Of a stretch of 64,000 nucleotides of DNA, positions 58,399-64,000 are shown piece by piece. The stretch's first letter is position 1, and each line of letters starts with the position of its first letter. The notes beneath the pieces are model-generated. The model ran no database searches, was not told the origin of the DNA, and saw only the letters and a program-made list of their open reading frames with translations. Origin of the DNA: Leifsonia poae (GTDB taxonomy: Bacteria; Actinomycetota; Actinomycetes; Actinomycetales; Microbacteriaceae); contig NZ_JAIHLP010000002.1 of NCBI RefSeq assembly GCF_020009625.1, forward strand, positions 2,542,001 through 2,606,000, given 5' to 3'. Made by a program: the position numbers and the translations under genes.

Positions 58399-59351
58399 TG
58401 AGCTCCACTCTCATGACCGGACCTGGTGCGGTTCAAACCGCGGGCGGAGCGTCTAGCTCCGCCCGCGGGCGCCGCCGCTCGAAACGGCGCAACGCGTGGA
58501 TCGGGCTGTTGTTCATGGCGCCCGCGTTGATGCTGAACCTTGTGGTGATCGGTGGTCCGTCGATCTCGAACCTGTACTACGCGTTCACCGATTGGTCAGG
58601 TCTCGGCCCAGCCAAGTTCAACGGATTCGACAATGCGATCCGGCTCGCTCAGGACCAGTCGTTCTGGAACGCCCTCAGTCACAACTTCATCTACATGGTC
58701 TTCTTCCTGACCGTGCCGATCGCGATGGGCCTGTACGGTGCGTTCGCGCTGTCCAGGGTTCGACGAGGGGCGGTACTCTTCCGCGTCCTGTTCTTCATCC
58801 CGTATCTGATTGCGAGTGTCGTCAACGCGGCGATCTGGAAGAACATCCTCGACCCGCAGGCCGGTCTCGCGGCAGCGCTGAACAAGATCGGCATCCACTG
58901 GCTGGACAACGTGTACTTCTTCGGCGACCCAAAACTGTCGCTCGGCAGCGTCATGTTCGTGGACAACTGGCACTTCTGGGGCTTCCTCGTCGTACTGTTC
59001 CTCGCCGCGACAACGAACATCGACAGTGCGCGGTACGAGGCCGCCCGCATCGACGGTGCGAACGCCTGGCAGGAGTTCTGGCATGTCACGCTCCCGGGCA
59101 TCCGACCGACGCTCGCCTTCGCGTTGACGATCATCTCGCTCTGGTCGTTGCTCGCATTCGACTACTCCTACGCGCTCACCGGCGGTGGGCCGGCCGGCTC
59201 CAGCGACCTGGTCTCCCTCCTCGTCAACCGCACCGCATTCGGCGCCAATGAAGCCGGCTACGCCGCCTTCATGGGACTCACCATGTCCGCCCTCGGCGGG
59301 ATCATCGTCGTCATCATCGGACTGCTGCGTCGCAAGGAGGACGAATCATGA
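58398..59351 (+). CDS. ABC transporter permease 1 (CUT1, MalF-like)
   Basis: A 317-residue membrane protein with six hydrophobic segments from about residue 35. The cytoplasmic EAA loop reads EAARIDGANAWQEFWHVTLPGIRP near residues 213-236. The N-terminal ~33 residues are Arg/Ser-rich. The ATG shares one base with the binding-protein stop, and its own stop overlaps permease 2 as ATGA. No ATPase gene is in the operon, which is common for CUT1 systems that use a shared ATPase such as MsiK. Confidence 0.93.
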   Translation: MSSTLMTGPGAVQTAGGASSSARGRRRSKRRNAWIGLLFMAPALMLNLVVIGGPSISNLYYAFTDWSGLGPAKFNGFDNAIRLAQDQSFWNALSHNFIYMVFFLTVPIAMGLYGAFALSRVRRGAVLFRVLFFIPYLIASVVNAAIWKNILDPQAGLAAALNKIGIHWLDNVYFFGDPKLSLGSVMFVDNWHFWGFLVVLFLAATTNIDSARYEAARIDGANAWQEFWHVTLPGIRPTLAFALTIISLWSLLAFDYSYALTGGGPAGSSDLVSLLVNRTAFGANEAGYAAFMGLTMSALGGIIVVIIGLLRRKEDES

Positions 59352-60265
59352 CCGCGACACAATCCACCAACACAACCAACGTGCTTGCCCAAGACTCCAA
59401 GCGGCGGCGCCGGCGTTCCCAAAACTCGCTCGACTCACGCCCCGGAGGCTTGAAGCGCGCACCGATCTCAGTCATCGTGCTTGTCCTGCTTGCGCTGTTC
59501 GCAATTCTGCCGGTTCTGGTCCTCTTCTTGAACGCGTTCAAGTCGGACACGGAACTGGCCACCAACCCGATCGGTCTGCCGTCAACATGGGATCTCTCGA
59601 ACTTCTCCACCGCGTGGACGCAGGGAAACCTCGGTCAGGGTCTCGGAAACAGTGTCATCCTGGTCGTCGGCACGATTATTGGGGTGTGGATCTGCGCGGG
59701 TATGGCTGCGTATGCGCTCGCCCGGCTCCGCGTTCCGTTCAAGCGAGGGATCTCCCTCTACCTGCTCATCGTCATCTCGCTGCCGGCGCAGATGTTCCTC
59801 GTGCCGTTGTTCTTCCTCTGGACAAACCTCGGCCTCTACGACAACCTTTTCGGCCTAGTTCTCATTTACACAGCGTTGAACACCCCGTTTGCGACGCTAC
59901 TGCTGGAGACGTTCTTTGTCGGAATCCCGAAAGAGCTCGACGAGGCTGCGCGGCTCGACGGCGCGAACGAATGGCAGGTCGCGACGAAGGTCATGCTTCC
60001 GCTAGCTCGGCCAGGATTCCTCACCGCCGGCCTCGTCGTTGGACTTGCCGTCTATGGTGAGCTGTTCTTCGCGACGATCTTCATCTCCTCACCCGACAAC
60101 CTTCCGATCTCCACCGCGTTCCTCGCTTTCCAGCAAGGCTTCACCCGGCTCTACGGCGTCACAGACGCTGCCGGACTGATCATGATCATCCCCGTGATCG
60201 TGCTGTTCCTGCTCATGCAGCGGAACTTCATCAGCGGACTTGCTTCCTCCGGAGTCAAAGGATGA
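59348..60265 (+). CDS. ABC transporter permease 2 (CUT1, MalG-like)
   Basis: A 305-residue partner of permease 1 with six hydrophobic segments. The N-terminal cytoplasmic ~35 residues are basic (KRRRRRSQNS), followed by ISVIVLVLLALFAILPVLVLFLNAFKS. The EAA loop is DEAARLDGANEWQVATKVMLPLARPGFLT, read in two segments. It overlaps permease 1 by 4 bp and the kinase by 4 bp (ATGA), so the importer and kinase are translationally coupled. Confidence 0.93.
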   Translation: MTATQSTNTTNVLAQDSKRRRRRSQNSLDSRPGGLKRAPISVIVLVLLALFAILPVLVLFLNAFKSDTELATNPIGLPSTWDLSNFSTAWTQGNLGQGLGNSVILVVGTIIGVWICAGMAAYALARLRVPFKRGISLYLLIVISLPAQMFLVPLFFLWTNLGLYDNLFGLVLIYTALNTPFATLLLETFFVGIPKELDEAARLDGANEWQVATKVMLPLARPGFLTAGLVVGLAVYGELFFATIFISSPDNLPISTAFLAFQQGFTRLYGVTDAAGLIMIIPVIVLFLLMQRNFISGLASSGVKG

Positions 60266-61146
60266 GTGCCCGAGTCACCGTTGTCGGGAGCGCCAACGTC
60301 GACCTTGTCACCCGCGTCGATCGAATCCCAGCTCCAGGCGAAACGGTCACAGCAGAATCATTCGCGGTCTTTGCTGGCGGCAAGGGGCTGAATCAAGCAA
60401 TTGCCGCCCGCCGCGCTGGCGCGCAAGCCCAGCTAATCGCAGCGGTGGGTGACGACGCGTACGGACAGCTCCTAGTGGACACAATCGCGACAGAGGGGAT
60501 GGACAAAAATCTACTCCGACGTGAGGGCGGAGCGACCGGAACCGCGTTCGTCACCACAGACGCGACAGGCGAGAACAACATTGTCATCGTCCCCGGCGCG
60601 AACAGACTGCTTCGACACCTCACCGACGAAGAGCGCGAACTCGTGTCCGAGTCTGACGTCCTCATTTGTCAGCTGGAAGTGCCCGACACTGTTGTGGAAG
60701 ACGCGGTGACAGCCGCCTGGAAATCGGGGACGAAGGTGGTCTTGAACCCGACTCCTGTGCGCCACGTTCCCGCCGCGATTCTCGCCGCCGTCGACGTTCT
60801 CATCGTCAACGAGCATGAGGCACAGCAGCTACAGGTAGATAAGTTGCCGGTCCCGTGTGTGCTCACGACACTCGGTTCCAAAGGATCCACCCTCCAGGTC
60901 CGCGGTGGCAGAGCAATTCACATACCAGCCAGAAAGACGATCCCCCTCGATACGACCGGTGCGGGCGACACGTTTGTTGGCGCCTTCGCCGCTGAGGTCG
61001 CGCGGGGCGTCGAATACGAAGCAGCAGCGCAGTGGGCCAGCATCGCAGCGTCGCTGTCCGTAGAGGAGCCGGGAGCTGTCCCGTCCATCCCAACCAGGCG
61101 AGCCGTCGACGACGCGCTCGGCCCGAAAAGAGAAGAGAACCAGTGA
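60262..61146 (+). CDS. Ribokinase-like PfkB sugar kinase
   Basis: A 294-residue kinase. PfkB signature 1 is VFAGGKGLNQAIAARRAGAQ near residues 36-55 and signature 2, with the catalytic Asp, is IPLDTTGAGDTFVGAFAAEV near residue 230. The N-terminal VTVVGSANVDLVTRVDRIPAPGET is the ribokinase sugar-binding region; VVLNPTPVRHVP and VNEHEAQQL also fit ribokinase. In this operon it would phosphorylate the sugar released by the hydrolases, most simply ribose to ribose 5-phosphate. Its start and stop both overlap neighbours by 4 bp. Third codon positions here are visibly less GC-rich than in the hem and men genes. Confidence 0.92.
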   Translation: MSARVTVVGSANVDLVTRVDRIPAPGETVTAESFAVFAGGKGLNQAIAARRAGAQAQLIAAVGDDAYGQLLVDTIATEGMDKNLLRREGGATGTAFVTTDATGENNIVIVPGANRLLRHLTDEERELVSESDVLICQLEVPDTVVEDAVTAAWKSGTKVVLNPTPVRHVPAAILAAVDVLIVNEHEAQQLQVDKLPVPCVLTTLGSKGSTLQVRGGRAIHIPARKTIPLDTTGAGDTFVGAFAAEVARGVEYEAAAQWASIAASLSVEEPGAVPSIPTRRAVDDALGPKREENQ

Positions 61147-62144
61147 ACGAGGAAACACGGAATCGAATCCGTGGAGCGGTGCTTGGACAAGCGATCGGTG
61201 ACGCACTCGGCGCCCCGACGGAAGGCATGAGTCGCGCCGGAATCCGAGAAAAGTACGGTCGCGTGACCGACTTCGTGTCGGAGGACCCGGCCGGAACGGA
61301 CGACACGGAGTACGCGGCCCTGACGGCGCAGATCTTGCTGAAATACGGCCCGGCAGTAACAACCGACGACGTCGCTAACGAGTGGACTCTTGCGCTTGTC
61401 GACCAGGCGACGCCCTTCGACGGCGGTGGGTTCTCCGAAATGGACGCGATCCACAACCTCGCCAGGGGACTGCGTCCGCCGGCGACCGGTTCTGACAATC
61501 ATGAGCTGTGGAGCGACGGCTCGGCGATGCGAGTAGCACCGATCGGCGCATTCGCCGCTGGTGACCCGATCGAAGCGGCCCGGCTTGCCGGCATCGACGC
61601 GCAAGTCAGTCACGCCCTCGACGGCATCTGGTGCGGTCAGGCTGTCGCTGCTGCGACGGCGGCAGCGATCACCACCAACGACTGGAAAGTTGTTGTCGAA
61701 ACGGGACTCAACGCCACTCCCGAGGACTCATGGTCTCGGCGCATGATCGAGAAGGCACTTGCCGTTGCAGCCGGTCCCGGATCGTCGGAGCAGCGGTTGG
61801 ATGAACTGGAACGCCGAATCGCGATCTTCCACTACCCCTGGGCGGACGTGGCCCCTGAGGCAACGGCGCTCGCCTTCGGAGTCTTCGCAATCGCCGAAGG
61901 CGACTATGTGGAGTCTGTACTCGGAGGCGTCAACATCGGCCGGGACGCAGACACTATCGCCGCGATGGCTGGCGCGATGTCGGGTGCGCTCAACGGAGTC
62001 GATGCGATCCCGGAGATGTGGACGAAGCGCCTCGGCCCGCTGCGTGGCAGCTGCATCGCCGCGATGGCAGGGGTCGACCTCTGGAACCTCGCGGACAGCA
62101 TCGCCGACTCTCTCGACGCACGAAAGGCCCTCACCAATGTCTGA
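61143..62144 (+). CDS. ADP-ribosylglycohydrolase family protein 2 (canonical)
   Basis: A 333-residue ARH-family hydrolase with the full metal-site set: GAVLGQAIGDALGAPTEGM at the N-terminus, GTDDTEYAALTAQILL near residue 50 and NIGRDADTIAAMAGAMSGALNG near residue 262. These Asp/Thr groups bind the two magnesium ions in characterised family members. The GTG at 61143 overlaps the kinase stop (GTGA); an earlier in-frame start would lie inside the kinase gene. It overlaps the third hydrolase by 8 bp. It is the copy most likely to be catalytically active. Confidence 0.92.
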   Translation: MNEETRNRIRGAVLGQAIGDALGAPTEGMSRAGIREKYGRVTDFVSEDPAGTDDTEYAALTAQILLKYGPAVTTDDVANEWTLALVDQATPFDGGGFSEMDAIHNLARGLRPPATGSDNHELWSDGSAMRVAPIGAFAAGDPIEAARLAGIDAQVSHALDGIWCGQAVAAATAAAITTNDWKVVVETGLNATPEDSWSRRMIEKALAVAAGPGSSEQRLDELERRIAIFHYPWADVAPEATALAFGVFAIAEGDYVESVLGGVNIGRDADTIAAMAGAMSGALNGVDAIPEMWTKRLGPLRGSCIAAMAGVDLWNLADSIADSLDARKALTNV

Positions 62145-63204
62145 CCTTCTTTCCCGCGCAAACGGCGCCTTCCTCGGTCTCGCCGCTGGGGATGCCTCCG
62201 GTCTCCCGTCGCGTTACCACCAAATGACCCGCGCATCATTTCGGCGCAGCTTGATGTGGATGCAATCAGCTGAAATGGACGATCAGCACATCAATAAGCT
62301 GCCGCTGCCGAACACCCACTCCGCACCTCTTGCCGAGCAGACTTTCTCCGCGACAGACGACGCCGAGCAGGCTGCCCTAGGAAGCGCCATCCTCCTGCGT
62401 GCACATCAGAATCGTGCGGTCGCGTCGGATGACGCGCCTGAAGTCTGGGAGCTTTTCGCTGCTTGGCAACAGATCGTTCTCCCACAGGCAGACGAATACT
62501 GGGGATCAGTGGCCGACCGGTCGGCGATTCTGAACAGCGAAGAGGGACTCGTTCCTCCGGCGACAGGCACTGACAACCCCCACTTCTTCGATGACTCTGC
62601 TGTGGCACGATGCCTGCCTGTCGGTGTTGCATATGCGGGGCAACCTGCAGAAGCCGCTCGGGTCGCGCGACGGCTAGCGTCTATCACCAACGCCGGCGTC
62701 GGAATTGACGCGGCCGCTGCTTTTGCAAGCGTCATCGCGTCGACAGTAGGTGGAAGTACCGTCCGCGACGCGATTGTTGGCGCCGAAGCAGAAATTGACG
62801 CCGATTCGTGGCTTGGTCGAAAGTACAAGCTCGCGGAAGCCATTTTCGAAGAAGCAGGCTCACTCGTTGCGGCTGTGCCCGCCTGGAACGACGACGTGGC
62901 TAACCTCGAGTACAACTTCGGCAATATGGCTGCGGAGACGCTCCCGCTAGCGCTGATCATCGCTCGTGAATCTACTTCGTTTGTCGAAGCAATTGGTGTC
63001 GCGAACCTGATTCCCAAGCAGGCGGATACGATGCCGGCGATGGTGGGTGCCATTACTGGAGCAGCGCACGGGCTGTCGGTCATTCCGGCGACATGGCGCG
63101 ACCGGGTGAGCACGCTTCGCGGCTATTGCGTCCCCTCAACGGCGGGTCAGCAGCTGCAGGAAATCGTCGACGACCTTGTGAAGATGGCGCGAGTCGCGTC
63201 GTGA
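62137..63204 (+). CDS. ADP-ribosylglycohydrolase family protein 3 (metal site altered)
   Basis: A 355-residue ARH-family protein. The first motif GAFLGLAAGDASGLPSRYHQM is intact. The second reads ATDDAEQAALGSAI, with Ala where the family has Thr. The third reads NLIPKQADTMPAMVGAITGAAHG, with KQADT in place of the RDADT seen in hydrolase 2, so one of the expected magnesium-binding aspartates is Gln. It may bind one metal, act on a different bond or be regulatory. The ATG at 62137 overlaps hydrolase 2 by 8 bp. It is the last gene of the operon; hairpins follow. Confidence 0.88.
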   Translation: MSDLLSRANGAFLGLAAGDASGLPSRYHQMTRASFRRSLMWMQSAEMDDQHINKLPLPNTHSAPLAEQTFSATDDAEQAALGSAILLRAHQNRAVASDDAPEVWELFAAWQQIVLPQADEYWGSVADRSAILNSEEGLVPPATGTDNPHFFDDSAVARCLPVGVAYAGQPAEAARVARRLASITNAGVGIDAAAAFASVIASTVGGSTVRDAIVGAEAEIDADSWLGRKYKLAEAIFEEAGSLVAAVPAWNDDVANLEYNFGNMAAETLPLALIIARESTSFVEAIGVANLIPKQADTMPAMVGAITGAAHGLSVIPATWRDRVSTLRGYCVPSTAGQQLQEIVDDLVKMARVAS

Positions 63205-63216
63205 AATGCTCCTATG

Positions 63217-63239
63217 TGGCGTGCCCTAGCTGCACGCCA
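63217..63239 (+). terminator. Hairpin just after the hydrolase operon
   Basis: TGGCGTGC (63217-63224) pairs with 63232-63239 around a 7-nt loop, 12 bp after the stop of hydrolase 3. No T-run follows. Confidence 0.45.
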
Positions 63240-63305
63240 ATACCGGGTTGGGATCGATGAAACGGAAGTAGTCGGTTCCAGTGGTGGAGTCATCGCCATC
63301 GCGTC

Positions 63306-63334
63306 ATGGGGACCGTGCATTGCGCGGTCCCCAT
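63306..63334 (+). terminator. Second hairpin downstream of the operon
   Basis: ATGGGGACCG (63306-63315) pairs perfectly with 63325-63334 around a 9-nt loop. It is about 100 bp past the last gene and lacks a T-run, so it is a possible factor-dependent terminator or an inverted-repeat site. Confidence 0.45.
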
Positions 63335-63785
63335 CAGCGTTCCCGACGTGAAGATCGTCCTGCCGGCCCGTCGCGGCGTAGTGCGCAGTTGCCCGCAGTG
63401 CCGACGTGGCGGGAAATGCTCGCGTTGCACTCGATTGTCGAAAGTGTTTCTTGGCCAAGAAGCTTTGAAGCGCCCCAAGTCGCGTTCCGTCAAGGTCGAG
63501 CAGATTGGTCATCGCCCCGGGGCGACCCGGACCAGGACAGCAAGCTCTTTGGCACAACCCTCCGAGGGTACGAGGCCGCTGGTGTACTGATCGATGAGAT
63601 GACCGCGAGTTCGACCGACGCAAGTGTTTCGCTCAGTTTGGGTGCCCACAATTGCGGCCATGCGAGCGACGCTTCTCGCGTTAGTGACGAACGCCGGGGC
63701 GACCGAGCCGAAGAGAGCGCTCAGGCGATAGTTCGCCTGTGCCGGCGCACGTTCCTGCAGTTCGTTGAGTCGAAATGAATACAGC
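63335..63785. other. Gap without a supportable gene
   Basis: About 450 bp between the operon end and the second promoter. Overlapping frames exist on both strands but none has a recognisable domain, start signal or convincing composition. It may hold the remains of a degraded gene; nothing definite is seen. Confidence 0.45.
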
Positions 63786-63814
63786 TTGACAGCTAACGAC
63801 CAGCCGTGCATACT
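63786..63814 (+). promoter_or_regulatory. Promoter, second copy of the regulatory module
   Basis: TTGACA (63786-63791), 17-bp spacer, CATACT (63809-63814): the same hexamers and spacing as at 54443-54471, although the spacer sequences differ. Confidence 0.75.
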
Positions 63815-63832
63815 TTTGCGGCTAACCTCCAA

Positions 63833-63854
63833 AATCGTTTTATATAAAACGATT
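63833..63854 (+). promoter_or_regulatory. 22-bp palindrome, second copy
   Basis: Identical over all 22 bp to 54490-54511 and, like it, begins 18 nt after the -10 box. It lies 25 nt before the next start codon (23 nt in the first copy). It should be controlled by the same regulator. Confidence 0.8.
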
Positions 63855-63879
63855 CGGCACCGTATAGGACGAGGAAGTC

Positions 63880-64000
63880 ATGTCTCTGGAAGTCGAATTC
63901 AGGGAGGACGCACAGCGCGCAAGTGTCAGCCCAGCGACCGCGTGTGCTGCGCTCTCCGGAGCCTGTCCTGTTGCGGAAGCCACCAGACAGCGCGTGTTTG
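63880..64000 (+). CDS. Second LacI-like regulator, N-terminus only (runs off right edge)
   Basis: Forty residues are visible from the ATG at 63880. They align without gaps to the LacI protein at 54535-55560: both begin MSLEV, share VSPATA, ALSG and end TRQRVF. The copy here differs at several normally conserved positions: the first helix reads FREDAQRASVS instead of LKDVALLSGVS, and the recognition helix reads ATACAAL instead of ATASNAL. It may have altered operator specificity or be decaying. Whether the gene is full-length cannot be judged. Confidence 0.7.
   Translation, partial: MSLEVEFREDAQRASVSPATACAALSGACPVAEATRQRVF

Noticed and set aside
63281..63832. Overlapping open frames on both strands (e.g. 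63281-63778 plus, 63509-63832 minus)
   Set aside because: No recognisable domain or start signal; the frames overlap the second promoter/operator or have random composition.

Overview
The window is high-GC DNA from an actinobacterium, most likely a member of the Microbacteriaceae. This rests on the 16S rRNA, the 23S with its actinobacterial helix insertion, the C5 heme pathway ending in HemQ, menaquinone genes, a prpDBC cluster, and many GTG starts joined by 4-bp GTGA overlaps. Genus cannot be fixed by reading alone.

Layout. 1-10.5 kb: heme biosynthesis, hemA (partial, minus) divergent from hemE-hemY-(three small membrane proteins)-hemQ-hemH-hemC-hemD-hemB-hemL. hemC carries three apparent 1-nt deletions. 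10.5-15.5 kb: a monosaccharide ABC transporter (permease, single-domain ATPase, lipoprotein) with a ROK repressor, all minus. 15.5-25.7 kb: miscellaneous metabolism, including two DUF1304 paralogs flanking an FAD monooxygenase, an AcuI-type reductase, an isocitrate-lyase/PEP-mutase-type gene broken by a 22-bp tandem duplication, an LssY_C protein, a CPA1 antiporter, TrhO, polyprenol-phosphate mannosyltransferase and a PEBP protein. 25.7-30.7 kb: methylcitrate cycle prpD-prpB-prpC and a convergent thiolase. 30.9-32.9 kb: RadC-type protein and a short archaeal-type AspRS. 33.0-37.8 kb: histidine phosphatase plus the cytochrome c maturation system II set (ResA-like, CcdA, ResB, CcsA). 37.8-43.8 kb: rRNA operon 16S-23S-5S without spacer tRNA. 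43.9-47.2 kb: a 763-residue Arg/Gly-repeat protein and a HAD hydrolase. 47.2-54.0 kb: menaquinone genes menC, menB, menE, menA, menD with two small membrane proteins.

54.4-64.0 kb is the most unusual part. It is an apparently coordinated catabolic locus: a LacI regulator, three distinct ADP-ribosylglycohydrolase-family hydrolases, a CUT1-type ABC importer lacking its own ATPase, and a ribokinase-like PfkB kinase. The natural reading is import of a ribosylated compound, hydrolysis of its ribosyl bond and phosphorylation of the released sugar. A promoter/operator module (TTGACA-17-CATACT-18-22-bp palindrome) precedes the LacI gene. The same module, with identical spacings, recurs at the right edge before a second LacI-like start, so the locus is probably bracketed by duplicated regulators or continues into a second operon.

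A window-wide regulatory theme is leaderless expression. About twenty first-in-operon genes have a TANNNT -10 box ending 6-8 nt before the start codon and no Shine-Dalgarno sequence. Genes inside operons use overlapping stop/start codons or clear AAGGAG-type sites.
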